A DNA stretch of 64,000 nucleotides from an uncultured Pelagibacteraceae bacterium (GCA_902595535.1 CACJQI010000002.1:1-64000), one strand, 5' to 3'. Positions 10,109-20,370 are shown, counted from the stretch's first letter. Notes: a model not told the origin generated them from the letters alone. Translations and numbers: made by a program.

Positions 10109-12505
10109 ATGCTTGCTCATTTTTATCAAAATTCAATTTTAAAAAATCCAAAAGCAATATTTACTCTTTTAATAATAGTAATTTTAAGTTTTGGTTATTA
10201 TTCAAAGGATTTTAGACTTGATGCTTCATCAGAAACTTTACTCATTGAAGGCGACCCTGACTTAGCTTATTTAAAAGAAATAACTGAAAGATATGGGTCT
10301 AAAGACTTTTTAATTTTAACTTATACGCCTAATGAGAAAATGGCATCAAATAATTCAATTAATAATCTTCTTAGTTTAAAGTATAAAATTCAAAGCTTAG
10401 ATTGGGTTCATAGCGTTATAACTCTTTTAGATATTCCACTTTTAAATAACTCTGATACCCCTCTTCAAGAACGTTTGCAGAGTTTTAAAACTTTAAAAGA
10501 TGAAGATGTAGATAGAGACCGAGGATTTAACGAAATTTTAAATAGTCCGGTATTTAGAAATTTTGTGATTAGCGAAAATGGTAATACCAGTGGTATAATT
10601 GTAAACATTAAAGCGAGTAAAAAATTAGATAATATTGAGAATTTATCTAAAGAAGAAATAGAAAAATATAAAGATCAAATTAAAAAACAGAATCATAAAA
10701 ATATTTTAGAAATAAGACAAGTTATTCAAAGTTATGATGATGTAGGAAAAATATATCTTGGGGGAATTCCAATGATCGCAGATGATATGATGACTTTTAT
10801 CAAAAGTGATATCATAGTATTTGGATTGGGAGTTCTTTTATTCATTATTGCTACATTGTGGTTTATTTTTAGAAAATTAATTTGGATAATTGTTCCAATT
10901 AGTAGCTGTTTATTTTCAGTAATAATAATGATGGGATTACTTGGAATTCTTGGCTGGAAAGTAACTGTTATATCATCAAATTTTATTGCGTTAATGCTGA
11001 TATTAACAATGGCGATGAATATTCACATGAGTACTCGCTATCTTCAATTAAGAAAAGATCATCAAAACAAAAGTAATTATGAAATAATTTCTTTAACGAC
11101 TAATAAAATGTTTTGGCCAATAATTTATACAGTCTTTACAACTATATTTGCTTTTTTGTCTTTGATCTTTAGTGAAATAAAGCCAATTATTGATTTTGGA
11201 TGGATGATGACTTTTGGTTTAATTACATCTTTTATCATAACGTTCACTTTGCTACCTACACTTTTAAGTTTTGTATCAACTGAAAATATGTCTATCAAAA
11301 AAGAACAGAGCTCAAAAATTACTTCTTTTTTAGGACTAATTTCACTTAATAATAAGAATATAATTTTTGGATTGACAGGTATTGTTATAATTTTGAGCGT
11401 CATTGGTATTAGTAAACTCGAGGTAGAGAATAGTTTTATAAATTATTTTAATAAAAATACGGAAATTTACAAAGGTATGAGACTTATTGATGAACAATTA
11501 GGTGGCACAACACCATTAGAAGTAATTTTAAAATTTCCCTCTAAAGATAAAGAAAATAAAGAAAAATCTAGTGAAGATGATGAATTTGAGGATTGGGGTG
11601 ATGAGGAAGATTCAAATGATGAAAAATATTGGTTCACTAAAGATAAAATTGATAAAATTGCCTCAGTTCATAACTATTTAGATGGTCTACCTCAAGTAGG
11701 TAAGGTTTTATCTTTTTCTTCTATTATTGATGTTGCCACGCAATTAAATAATAATAAACCACTAGGTACGTTAGAAATGGGAGTGCTCTATTCTAAAATT
11801 CCGGAGAGTATTAAAACAGAAATAATAGATCCATATATTTCAATTGAAAATAATGAAGCTCGTATAAGTCTAAGAATTATAGACTCTCAAGAAAATTTGA
11901 GAAGAAATGATCTCATTAATAAAATTAATTTTGATCTCAAAAATAAAATTGGATTAAATGAAGAAGAGTTCAAATTAGCAGGTGTTTTGATTTTATTTAA
12001 TAATTTATTGCAAAGTTTATTTAAGTCTCAAATTTTAACTTTAGGATTAGTGATGATCGGCATATTCTCTATGTTTATTATTTTATTTAAAAATATAAAA
12101 TTGTCTTTAATAGGAGTAGTTCCAAATTTTATTGCTGCATTTTTTATTTTAGGAATTATTGGTCTTCTGGGAATTCCGCTAGATATGATGACAATAACAA
12201 TAGCTGCTATTACTATCGGTATTGCGGTAGATAATAGCATTCATTATATCTATAGGTTTAAAGAAGAGTTTAAAAAGATTAAAGATTACAACAAAACATT
12301 AAAAGTTTGTCATTCAACCGTTGGTGTAGCAATTTTAAATACATCAATCACAATTGTCTTTGGATTTTCAATTTTAGTATTATCTAAATTCATACCAACA
12401 ATATATTTTGGGATTTTTACAGGACTTGCAATGTTATTAGCAATGATATCTGTTTTAACATTATTGCCTTCATTAATTTTAATTATTAAACCTTTTGGGA
12501 GATAA
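10109..12505 (+). CDS. RND/MMPL-family exporter (patched-like, two sterol-sensing-type bundles)
   Basis: Large inner-membrane protein of 798 residues with the duplicated RND layout: one N-terminal helix, a periplasmic loop, five to six helices (about residues 230-390), a further helix, a second loop and a final helix bundle (about 640-790). The second bundle contains TIAAITIGIAVDNSIHYIYR, typical of MMPL-type proteins with their membrane Asp residues. The second loop has an acidic stretch near residues 485-505. The substrate is not visible; relatives export hopanoids, lipids or hydrophobic compounds. It starts 20 bases after dnaB and ends 5 bases before cvpA. Confidence 0.75.
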   Translation: MLAHFYQNSILKNPKAIFTLLIIVILSFGYYSKDFRLDASSETLLIEGDPDLAYLKEITERYGSKDFLILTYTPNEKMASNNSINNLLSLKYKIQSLDWVHSVITLLDIPLLNNSDTPLQERLQSFKTLKDEDVDRDRGFNEILNSPVFRNFVISENGNTSGIIVNIKASKKLDNIENLSKEEIEKYKDQIKKQNHKNILEIRQVIQSYDDVGKIYLGGIPMIADDMMTFIKSDIIVFGLGVLLFIIATLWFIFRKLIWIIVPISSCLFSVIIMMGLLGILGWKVTVISSNFIALMLILTMAMNIHMSTRYLQLRKDHQNKSNYEIISLTTNKMFWPIIYTVFTTIFAFLSLIFSEIKPIIDFGWMMTFGLITSFIITFTLLPTLLSFVSTENMSIKKEQSSKITSFLGLISLNNKNIIFGLTGIVIILSVIGISKLEVENSFINYFNKNTEIYKGMRLIDEQLGGTTPLEVILKFPSKDKENKEKSSEDDEFEDWGDEEDSNDEKYWFTKDKIDKIASVHNYLDGLPQVGKVLSFSSIIDVATQLNNNKPLGTLEMGVLYSKIPESIKTEIIDPYISIENNEARISLRIIDSQENLRRNDLINKINFDLKNKIGLNEEEFKLAGVLILFNNLLQSLFKSQILTLGLVMIGIFSMFIILFKNIKLSLIGVVPNFIAAFFILGIIGLLGIPLDMMTITIAAITIGIAVDNSIHYIYRFKEEFKKIKDYNKTLKVCHSTVGVAILNTSITIVFGFSILVLSKFIPTIYFGIFTGLAMLLAMISVLTLLPSLILIIKPFGR

Positions 12506-12510
12506 TCTAA

Positions 12511-13056
12511 GTGCTAGATACCTTAAGGGAATTATTTAGCGATATATCAGTTATTGATTTTTTATATCTTCTGATTACAATTTTATCAATAATACAGTGT
12601 TATAGAAATGGATTTGTATTAAGTATTCTTTCAATGGCTAAATGGATTTTAGCCTATGTCATTACATTGATTTTGTTCCCAAAAGTAAAACCCTACTTTA
12701 AAGATATTATAGATAGTGAATATGTTCTGGATATTGGGCTAGGTATTACAATATTTATAATCGTTATATTTGTTGTTTTGCTTATAAATAAAGGGATAAG
12801 TAAAGCAGTTAGTTATACTGGTATTGGTGGTCTGGATAAGACATTTGGATTCTTTTTTGGATTTATAAAAGCTTACATAATTGCAGTTTGTATCTTTTCA
12901 GGGATTCATATTGTCTACAATTATGATAAATGGCCATTAAATAATGATCAATCATACATCTTTCCATACCTTGAAAAAGGTAGTAATTATCTCATAAAAG
13001 AATTTCCGAATGAAAAAACATATCAAGATTCTAAAGAAAAAATTAAAGAACTTTGA
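12511..13056 (+). CDS. cvpA: CvpA family membrane protein
   Basis: Inner-membrane protein with four predicted helices, here 181 residues, including the family's NGFVLSILSMAKWILAY and GGLDKTFGFFFGFIKAY segments. CvpA is linked to colicin V production in E. coli and is usually next to purF, as here. The start is GTG. The last 47 bases overlap the beginning of purF, an unusually long overlap. The molecular function of the family is unclear. Confidence 0.85.
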   Translation: MLDTLRELFSDISVIDFLYLLITILSIIQCYRNGFVLSILSMAKWILAYVITLILFPKVKPYFKDIIDSEYVLDIGLGITIFIIVIFVVLLINKGISKAVSYTGIGGLDKTFGFFFGFIKAYIIAVCIFSGIHIVYNYDKWPLNNDQSYIFPYLEKGSNYLIKEFPNEKTYQDSKEKIKEL

Positions 13057-14491
13057 TCCAAAACTTAAAGAAGAATGTGGTGTTTTTGGTGTAAGTAATG
13101 CAACAGATGCTTCAGCTTTAACAGCGCTTGGACTTCATGCTTTACAACATCGTGGACAAGAAGGTTGTGGAATTGTTACTTTTGACGGTGAAAAATACTA
13201 TTCAGAAAAAAGATTTGGATTAGTAGGAGATAATTTTAATAAAGAAAAAGTACTTAAAAATCTTAGAGGGAATTACGCAATTGGACATAATAGATACAGT
13301 ACCACTGGAGAAAATACTTTAAGAAATATTCAACCATTCTTTGCAGATACTAATGCAGGTGGAATAGGTGTTGCACACAATGGGAATTTGACTAACTCAA
13401 TATCTTTAAGAAATAAATTAGTAGAAGATGGTGCTATTTTTTATACAACTTCAGATACAGAGACAATTGTTCAATTAATTGCAAAATCAAAAAGACTTAA
13501 AACAATTGATAAAGTTGTTGATGCTATATTTCAAATTCAAGGTGGCTATTCATTAGTAATGTTAACTCAAAATTCTTTAATTGGTGTTAGAGATCCTTAT
13601 GGAATAAGACCTCTTGTAATTGGGAAATTAGGCAAAAGTTATGTTCTGGCCTCAGAAACATGTGCTTTAGATATCATTGGAGCAAAATTTGTAAGAGATG
13701 TTGAAAATGGAGAGATAGTTTTAATTGAAAATGATGAATTAAAGAGTATCAAGCCCTTCCCTCCTAAAAAAGTTAGACCTTGTGTGTTTGAATATATTTA
13801 TTTTGCAAGACCTGACAGCGTACTAAATGGTAAAACTGCTTATGAACATAGAAAGAATATAGGTATAGAGCTTGCTAAAGAAAATGATATTGATGCAGAT
13901 ATAGTAGTTCCTGTGCCAGATAGCGGAAATGCAGCCGCACTTGGTTTTGCTCAATATCTAAAAATTAATTATGAGCACGGTTTAATAAGAAATCACTATG
14001 TTGGAAGAACTTTTATTGAACCAAGTCAACAAATTCGAAGCCTAGGTGTAAAATTAAAATTAAACGCAAATCAAACAACCATTAGAGATAAAAAAATTAT
14101 ATTAGTTGACGACTCTTTGGTTAGAGGAACAACATCATATAAAATAGTTAAAATGTTATACGATGCTGGCGCAAAAGAAGTACACGTTAAAATTGCTTGC
14201 CCAGAAATAAGACACCCAGACTTCTATGGTGTAGATACCCCAACTAAAAAAGAACTTTTGGCTGCTAATAAAACAAACGATGAAATTTGTGAATATATTG
14301 GAGCAAAATCTTTAAAATTTTTATCATTAGAAGGATTATATAAAGCAGTTGGTTTTGATAAAAGGAACGAAACATATCCTCAGCTTACAGATCATTATTT
14401 TACAGGTGATTATCCAGTTAAACCTATTGATGAACTTGGAGATAACAAGGTTACGCAACTATCTTTATTAAGTACTGCATCTAATAATTAA
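13010..14491 (+). CDS. purF: Amidophosphoribosyltransferase
   Basis: First committed step of purine synthesis: PRPP plus glutamine to phosphoribosylamine. The glutaminase nucleophile is Cys23 in EECGVFGV, so a 22-residue propeptide would be removed to expose it. The motifs LQHRGQEG, GHNRYSTTG and the PRPP-binding IILVDDSLVRGTT are present. The length of 493 residues is normal. The ATG at 13010 lies inside cvpA; no better start is visible before Cys23. Confidence 0.95.
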   Translation: MKKHIKILKKKLKNFDPKLKEECGVFGVSNATDASALTALGLHALQHRGQEGCGIVTFDGEKYYSEKRFGLVGDNFNKEKVLKNLRGNYAIGHNRYSTTGENTLRNIQPFFADTNAGGIGVAHNGNLTNSISLRNKLVEDGAIFYTTSDTETIVQLIAKSKRLKTIDKVVDAIFQIQGGYSLVMLTQNSLIGVRDPYGIRPLVIGKLGKSYVLASETCALDIIGAKFVRDVENGEIVLIENDELKSIKPFPPKKVRPCVFEYIYFARPDSVLNGKTAYEHRKNIGIELAKENDIDADIVVPVPDSGNAAALGFAQYLKINYEHGLIRNHYVGRTFIEPSQQIRSLGVKLKLNANQTTIRDKKIILVDDSLVRGTTSYKIVKMLYDAGAKEVHVKIACPEIRHPDFYGVDTPTKKELLAANKTNDEICEYIGAKSLKFLSLEGLYKAVGFDKRNETYPQLTDHYFTGDYPVKPIDELGDNKVTQLSLLSTASNN

Positions 14492-14493
14492 AA

Positions 14494-15051
14494 ATGAAAA
14501 AAGTAAATTTTACAGAAATGAAAAATGGTACCAAAGAGGATTACCAGCTATTAGAAAAATATGAAAAAAATTATGAAAGACAAACTGCGGAAAGAATTTT
14601 AAAATATTTATCTTCTCAAACAACGACACTAGAGGGTTATAAGATAACTAGACTTGAACATTCTTTACAAGCGGCTACCAGAGCTTTTAAAAATGGAGAA
14701 GATGAGGAGATGGTAGTTGCTGCATTGCTACATGATATAGGGGATGACTTAGCACCAATGAATCATTCTCAATATGCTGCTTCAATCCTTAGGCCTTATG
14801 TTTCTGAAAAGACATATTGGATAATTAAACATCATGGACTTTTTCAAACTTATTATAGTGCCCACCACTTGGGTGGAGATAGAAATGCTAGAGATAAATT
14901 CAAAGACCATAAATATTATGATGCAACAGTTTATTTTTGTGAAAATTATGACCAGGCTTCATTTGATCCAGAATATAGAAGTATGACTTTAGATGACTTT
15001 TCTCCCATGGTAAGAAAAATTTTCTCAAGAGAACCTTATTATTTTGTTTAA
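14494..15051 (+). CDS. HD-domain protein, PhnZ/oxygenase-like subgroup possible
   Basis: A 185-residue cytosolic HD-superfamily protein with RLEHSLQAATRAF and VAALLHDIGDDL supplying the metal-binding His and His-Asp, and a further IIKHHG motif. The combination EHSLQ plus AALLHDIG resembles the mixed-valent di-iron HD oxygenases such as PhnZ, but also ordinary HD phosphohydrolases. I cannot decide from sequence alone. It starts 2 bases after purF, so it is probably cotranscribed with it, though no purine role follows from that. Confidence 0.65.
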   Translation: MKKVNFTEMKNGTKEDYQLLEKYEKNYERQTAERILKYLSSQTTTLEGYKITRLEHSLQAATRAFKNGEDEEMVVAALLHDIGDDLAPMNHSQYAASILRPYVSEKTYWIIKHHGLFQTYYSAHHLGGDRNARDKFKDHKYYDATVYFCENYDQASFDPEYRSMTLDDFSPMVRKIFSREPYYFV

Positions 15052-15068
15052 CTTAAAATATTAAATTA

Positions 15069-16364
15069 ATGATTAATTCAAAAGAACATATTATTGACTA
15101 TTTTAAATCTGGTGTAAAAAGCACTAAAAATTTTAGAGTTGGTATTGAACATGAAAAGTTTCTTTTCAACAATCAAGATAATAAGAGAGTTGATTATTCA
15201 AAAATTAAAGAAATGTTTTCATCTTTATTGGAATTTGGTTGGAATCCAATTTTGGAAAAAGGAAATATTATAGGATTAAACAAAGGGGGTAAAAATATAA
15301 CACTTGAGCCAGGCAATCAAATAGAACTATCTGGTGATAAACTTGTTACACTTCATGAAGCATGTGCCGAGTCACATGATTATTTATTTGAATTAAAGCA
15401 AGTTACAAAAAAATTAGATATCAAAATCATAAGTACTGGATTTGATCCAATTTCAAAATTAGAAGAAATTCCAAATAATCCAAAACAAAGATATGAATTA
15501 ATGACTAAAGACATGCCTTTAGGAGGAGAGCTTAGTTTAGATATGATGTATCGAACATGTGGTACACAGTTGAATATAGATTTCAATTCTGAAGAAGATT
15601 TTGTAAAAAAATTTAAAATTGTTAATTCTATTGTTCCAATATCAATTGCTTTATTTGCGAACTCATCAATAGTTGAAAAAAAAAATAGTGGTTATCTATC
15701 TTACCGATCTAAAGTTTGGCAAAATACTTCAAGAGGTGGGTTACCAAAATTATTTTTTGAAGAATTAAATTTTGATAAATACGCAGAATTTATAATTAAT
15801 TTTCCCATTTTATTTATTCAAGATAAAGACACCTACATTTCAGGTCTAAAATATACTTTTAAAGACTTTATGGATGGGAACATTACCGAAATAGAAAATA
15901 GATTGCCGACTGAAAGTGACTTGACTACTCACTTAAGCACAATTTTTACAGAAAATAGACTAAAAAAATATATAGAACTCAGATCTATGGACACTTGTGG
16001 CTGGGATTGTTTATGCGCGGGTCCTGCTTTTAATGTTGGAATGTTGTACGGTAATTTAGATGAAGTGTATGAACTAATTTCTAATTGGGATAAAGAAAAA
16101 ATAATTAACGCTTATTTAGAGGCACCAAAAAAAGGTTTCAATACTCAACTAATGGGTAAAGATCTCTTTTATTGGGCTTCAACTTTATTAGATTTATCTA
16201 GAAAGGGATTAAACGATAGAGATATTCTTAACAAAAGTGGAAAAAATGAAACATTGTTCTTAAATCATTTACAAAAAATAATTGATAATAAAACTACCAA
16301 CGCAGATCATATGACTAATAAATTTTCAAACAATGAAGATTTAAGTGAATTATATGATGAATAA
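15069..16364 (+). CDS. gshA: Glutamate-cysteine ligase (alphaproteobacterial/plant type)
   Basis: Joins glutamate and cysteine with ATP, the first step of glutathione synthesis. The protein has 431 residues and shows FRVGIEHEKF, TLEPGNQIELSG, MYRTCGTQLNIDF and ELRSMDTCGWD, all typical of the plant/alphaproteobacterial class. The stop overlaps the start region of the following ATP-grasp protein by 20 bases, which is consistent with a gshA-gshB pair. Confidence 0.92.
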   Translation: MINSKEHIIDYFKSGVKSTKNFRVGIEHEKFLFNNQDNKRVDYSKIKEMFSSLLEFGWNPILEKGNIIGLNKGGKNITLEPGNQIELSGDKLVTLHEACAESHDYLFELKQVTKKLDIKIISTGFDPISKLEEIPNNPKQRYELMTKDMPLGGELSLDMMYRTCGTQLNIDFNSEEDFVKKFKIVNSIVPISIALFANSSIVEKKNSGYLSYRSKVWQNTSRGGLPKLFFEELNFDKYAEFIINFPILFIQDKDTYISGLKYTFKDFMDGNITEIENRLPTESDLTTHLSTIFTENRLKKYIELRSMDTCGWDCLCAGPAFNVGMLYGNLDEVYELISNWDKEKIINAYLEAPKKGFNTQLMGKDLFYWASTLLDLSRKGLNDRDILNKSGKNETLFLNHLQKIIDNKTTNADHMTNKFSNNEDLSELYDE

Positions 16365-17280
16365 AATTGTAGCTATACAAGGAAATCACCCTTCAAAATT
16401 AAATCCAGTTACGGATACTAGCGTTTTCTTGGCTCATGAAATTCAAAATAAAAAATATAAAATATTTTATTACGATCCTAAAAATCTATCTGTAATTAAC
16501 TCTAAGGTTATAGCCAAAGGTTTTTTTATTAAATTTAACTACAATAAAAAAAATTTCTTCAAAATTCTTAAAAAACAAAGTTTAGACCTTACACTTTGTA
16601 GGTATATTCTGATTAGACAAGATCCTCCATTTAACCTTGAATATATTTCAACTACATACATTTTAGATACCATTAAAGATAGAGTAAAAATAATTAATAA
16701 CCCAACATCAATTAGAAATATTTCTGAAAAACTTTATTCAGTAAAGTATCAAAAATTTATGCCAAGTACTATTTTCACTCAAAATATTGAAGAAATTAAA
16801 AAATTTTTTAAAAAACATAAAAAAGTAATTTTAAAACCAATACATAGTTTTAGTGGTAATGATATTCATTTATTAAACAATTTTAATCTTAAACTAATTA
16901 AAAAGTTTATTAAGCAGCATGATCATATTATGTGCCAAAAATATTTGCCTAAGATTAGTAAAGGCGACAAGAGAGTTTTTTTAATTAATGGAAAAGTATG
17001 TGGTGCTATATCACGAGTTCCAAAAAAAGGATCTTTCTTAAGCAATATGAGCAAAGGTGCTAAACCAATGAATATTAAATTAACTAAATTAGAAAATAAA
17101 ATATCAAAATTAATTGCAAAAGATTTAAAAAAAGAAAATATTTATTTTGCAGGTATTGATTTTATTGACCAAAAACTAAATGGAGATATCAATGTAACTT
17201 CACCCACTGGGTTAAAAACTCTATTTGATTTATCAGGCATTAATCTTGCAAAGATTTTTTGGAAAAATTTAAAATTATGA
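16345..17280 (+). CDS. gshB: Glutathione synthase
   Basis: Adds glycine to gamma-glutamylcysteine using ATP. It is an ATP-grasp protein of about 311 residues with the N-terminal MNKIVAIQGNHPSKLNP, the IRQDPPFNLEYI segment, ILKPIHSFSGNDIH in the ATP-grasp part, and NVTSPTGLKTL near the C-terminus (the family NVTSPTG motif). The start could equally be the ATG at 16354 or 16357, which would shorten the overlap with gshA. Confidence 0.92.
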   Translation: MNYMMNKIVAIQGNHPSKLNPVTDTSVFLAHEIQNKKYKIFYYDPKNLSVINSKVIAKGFFIKFNYNKKNFFKILKKQSLDLTLCRYILIRQDPPFNLEYISTTYILDTIKDRVKIINNPTSIRNISEKLYSVKYQKFMPSTIFTQNIEEIKKFFKKHKKVILKPIHSFSGNDIHLLNNFNLKLIKKFIKQHDHIMCQKYLPKISKGDKRVFLINGKVCGAISRVPKKGSFLSNMSKGAKPMNIKLTKLENKISKLIAKDLKKENIYFAGIDFIDQKLNGDINVTSPTGLKTLFDLSGINLAKIFWKNLKL

Positions 17281-18125
17281 AAAAATCATACAAGTTAATG
17301 CAGCTATCTAAAACTAAAATTTTTATACTTAAAATAATTCTTTTTTTGGGTCAAAAAACATTTTTAGGGAGGGGTCAAATTAGAAAAGTAATTATAGATT
17401 TTATAAATTTTTTTATTGGAATTGGTAATATTGATGATCCTAGATTTGTTTGTAAAGTTAACAAAATACCTCTTTATTTCTATAATGATAAATTAACTGG
17501 GATTAAAGTTTATTTTGGAAGAAATGAAAATAAAGAAATAAATTTTATAAAAAAAAAATCTTTAAATAATAGTGTTTTTATTGATATCGGCTCAAATATG
17601 GGTCTCTTCACACTTAATGTTGCGTCTCTACATAGCAATAATAATAAAGTTAAGATTATCGCGATTGATGCAAACCCAATCAATAATTTAAGATTAAAAA
17701 AAAATTTGAAATTATTAAAAAAGAAAATTCCTAAAATTTTTTCAATTGTAAAAATTAAAAATTGTGCCCTAGGTGATAAAAATAAAAAAATTTACTTTGA
17801 TTTTACTCCAGGTTTAGCAAATGGACGTGTACTTCAAAAAAAAAATAAGAAAAATATTTTAGTTAACTGTAGAAAGTTAATCAATATAGTTAAAGAAGAA
17901 AAATTAAATTATATAACAAATCTTAAAATAGATATTGAAGGATATGAAGATAGAGTTCTTTTATCATTTTTAAAAAGTTGTAAAAAAAAACTTTACCCTA
18001 AAAATATAATTTTAGAACATGCCTCTGAACACCTATGGAAACATGATTTAGTAAAATTTCTTTATAATCTTGGATATATAAAAGCATTTAAAAATAATGC
18101 TAACATTGTGATGACTTTAAAATAG
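17277..18125 (+). CDS. FkbM family methyltransferase
   Basis: SAM-dependent methyltransferase of 282 residues. The motif VFIDIGSNMGLFTLNVA is SAM motif I of the FkbM family, followed by IIAIDANP and the ALGDKNKKIYF segment, then LKIDIEGYEDRVL, the family's typical DIEGxE motif. I chose the ATG at 17277, which overlaps the gshB stop, rather than a TTG at 17259. FkbM enzymes O-methylate sugars or small molecules; the target here is unknown. It has no obvious link to glutathione. Confidence 0.8.
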   Translation: MKKSYKLMQLSKTKIFILKIILFLGQKTFLGRGQIRKVIIDFINFFIGIGNIDDPRFVCKVNKIPLYFYNDKLTGIKVYFGRNENKEINFIKKKSLNNSVFIDIGSNMGLFTLNVASLHSNNNKVKIIAIDANPINNLRLKKNLKLLKKKIPKIFSIVKIKNCALGDKNKKIYFDFTPGLANGRVLQKKNKKNILVNCRKLINIVKEEKLNYITNLKIDIEGYEDRVLLSFLKSCKKKLYPKNIILEHASEHLWKHDLVKFLYNLGYIKAFKNNANIVMTLK

Positions 18126-18134
18126 ATTTTGTCA

Positions 18135-18995
18135 ATGAATAAATTTTCAAACCAAAAAAAAGGTTCTTTTTTAGCATTTATTGCAGTAATGTTGATTACT
18201 CCTGACTCAATTTTAATTAGGCTTTCTAATATTGAAACTTGGGGAATGCTTTTTTATAGGGGTGCTATCCCTTTTGTAGTTGTGCTTGTTGGGCTTATAT
18301 TTTTTTATAAGAATAATCTTTTTAAAGCTTTAATTAACATCGGTTATCCTGGTATTTTTTACGTTATCAGCTTTTCTATTTGTAATATTACTTTTATAAT
18401 TTCTATTCAAAATACTAATGTTGCTAATACGCTAGTAATGATTGCAATGGCACCTATGTTATCAGCTATATTGGGAAGTATATTTCTAAAAGAAGTTCCA
18501 GACCATAAAACTTGGATTGCTATTATTATTACTTTAATTTCTGTTACCTATATTTTCCACGACTCGATTGAAATGGGTAATTTTTATGGTGATTTATTTG
18601 GTATAATTACCGCTTTTGGTCTTGCTTGTAACGCTGTCATCGCTAGATATGCCAAAAATAGAGACCTTGTGCCGTCTGCTGTAATTGGAAAACTATGTGT
18701 AGCAATTTTTGCTTTCTTTTTCGTAGATACTTTTGCGCTTGTAGATAAAGATCTAATATTTGTTCCTTTAATGTGTGTAATGTGTGTAGCTATCCCATTT
18801 GTTTTAGTAACAATTGCACCAAGATTTATACCTGCTGAAGAGGTTAACCTTTTCTTTTTACTAGAAACAATCATAGGTCCTTTTTGGGTATGGCTAGTTA
18901 TCAATGAGCAACCAAGTATCGAGACAATCCAAGGTGGGGTTGTTATCATCCTGACCATAGCCATTCACTCATTTTTAAAGCTTAAAAAAAACTAA
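18135..18995 (+). CDS. EamA/DMT family permease
   Basis: Ten-helix drug/metabolite transporter of 286 residues made of two EamA repeats. The first repeat has FLAFIAVMLITPDSILIRLS and NTNVANTLVMIAMAPM; the second has RFIPAEEVNLFFLLETIIGP, a typical EamA end. I use the ATG at 18135 rather than a TTG six bases earlier. Substrate unknown. It is one of three EamA permeases in the window, a family that SAR11-type genomes keep in many copies. Confidence 0.85.
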   Translation: MNKFSNQKKGSFLAFIAVMLITPDSILIRLSNIETWGMLFYRGAIPFVVVLVGLIFFYKNNLFKALINIGYPGIFYVISFSICNITFIISIQNTNVANTLVMIAMAPMLSAILGSIFLKEVPDHKTWIAIIITLISVTYIFHDSIEMGNFYGDLFGIITAFGLACNAVIARYAKNRDLVPSAVIGKLCVAIFAFFFVDTFALVDKDLIFVPLMCVMCVAIPFVLVTIAPRFIPAEEVNLFFLLETIIGPFWVWLVINEQPSIETIQGGVVIILTIAIHSFLKLKKN

Positions 18996-19054
18996 GCGAT
19001 TGTCACAATAAAGACTTGATTCACGAATAGATCGAACTAAATAGGGCTGAATTT

Positions 19055-20365
19055 ATGCAAAAAATATTAAAAAACTCTTGGGCACTTTTTCTTGGTATGG
19101 GCTTAATTATGCTAGCTCATGGTTATCAAGGCTCTTTGCTAGGTGTAAGAGCTGTTAAAGAAGATTTTAGTTTAACAGCAACAGGTTTCATGTTGTCAGG
19201 TTATTATGTTGGATATTTTATTGGAGCAAAAACAATTACCAATCTAATTTCTAGAGTAGGTCATATTAGAGTGTTTGCAGCTTTTGCATCCATTGCATCA
19301 ATAGTTGTTCTTATGCACTCAATCTTAATTAATCCTTTTACTTGGTTTATCCTTAGAGTGATTACAGGTATTAGTATGGTTTCCATATATACAATTGCAG
19401 AAAGTTGGTTAAACGACAGATCTTCTAACAAAAATAGAGGAAGTGTTTTGTCTATTTATATGATCATACTTTATGGATCAATGGCAATTGGGATGTTCTT
19501 TTTGAATTTTAGTTCACCAATTAATTTTCAACCTTTTATACTTATATCTTTATTCATGTCTTTAGCGCTTATTCCAATTTTACTTACGAAAAAAAAAGCT
19601 CCTACATTTAAAAGAATTAGAGGAATGAGTTTAAAAGAACTTTACAAAGTATCGCCATTAGGAATGGTTGGATCTCTTTTTTATGGTACCGCTCAGTCAG
19701 CTTTATTTTCTTTATTACCAGTTTATGCAGCTTCAATGAATTTTTCAATTTTAGAAATTTCTGTTGTAACTTTTTTAGTTGCAATTTCAGGTGCATTATC
19801 GCAATGGCCTATAGGAAAATTTTCAGATAGTATTGATCGTAGACGAGTAATTATTTATACAACTTTTGCAGCTGCATTTTTTGCTCTTTGTGCAATTCTT
19901 AGTAGTGGCACAATGTTTTATGACGGCGTGCTTGGATCTAGCAAAACTTTTTTTTATATTTCAATTATTTTGTTTGCATTTGCAAGTCTACCAATGTTTG
20001 CAATAATTTTTGCGCATACAAATGATTTTATTCCAAAAGAAAAATTTGTAGCAGCAGGGGCTGCATTACAATTTGCATTTGGTTTAGGTGCTATTAGTGG
20101 ACCTTTTTTATGTTCATTATTTATGAATGCTACAGGTCCTAACGGTTATTTTGTATTTTTAATTGTTTTTCACGGAATAATTGGAATTTTTGGATTATAT
20201 AGAATGAAAGTTAGAGATACAAAAGATAATCCGGACTCACAATTTACTCCTATGCCACAAACTATTACACCTATAGGTATGGAGCTAAACCCTACAACCG
20301 AACCTATTGAGGAGCCTATTAAAGTAATAGATGAAACTGTAGTTAAAGAAAATAAAACCTATTAA
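19055..20365 (+). CDS. Major facilitator superfamily transporter (YcaD-like)
   Basis: Integral membrane protein of 436 residues with about twelve helices and an MFS fold. The N-terminal half has LAHGYQGSLLGVRA and the segment RVITGISMVSIYTIAESWLNDR, which resembles the YcaD/UMF subgroup (family motif AESWLN). The loop after helix 8 has PIGKFSDSIDRRR, the MFS loop signature. The last 45 residues are hydrophilic and acidic. The substrate is unknown. It ends 5 bases before the convergent thioredoxin-like gene. Confidence 0.8.
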   Translation: MQKILKNSWALFLGMGLIMLAHGYQGSLLGVRAVKEDFSLTATGFMLSGYYVGYFIGAKTITNLISRVGHIRVFAAFASIASIVVLMHSILINPFTWFILRVITGISMVSIYTIAESWLNDRSSNKNRGSVLSIYMIILYGSMAIGMFFLNFSSPINFQPFILISLFMSLALIPILLTKKKAPTFKRIRGMSLKELYKVSPLGMVGSLFYGTAQSALFSLLPVYAASMNFSILEISVVTFLVAISGALSQWPIGKFSDSIDRRRVIIYTTFAAAFFALCAILSSGTMFYDGVLGSSKTFFYISIILFAFASLPMFAIIFAHTNDFIPKEKFVAAGAALQFAFGLGAISGPFLCSLFMNATGPNGYFVFLIVFHGIIGIFGLYRMKVRDTKDNPDSQFTPMPQTITPIGMELNPTTEPIEEPIKVIDETVVKENKTY

Positions 20366-20370
20366 ATTTT

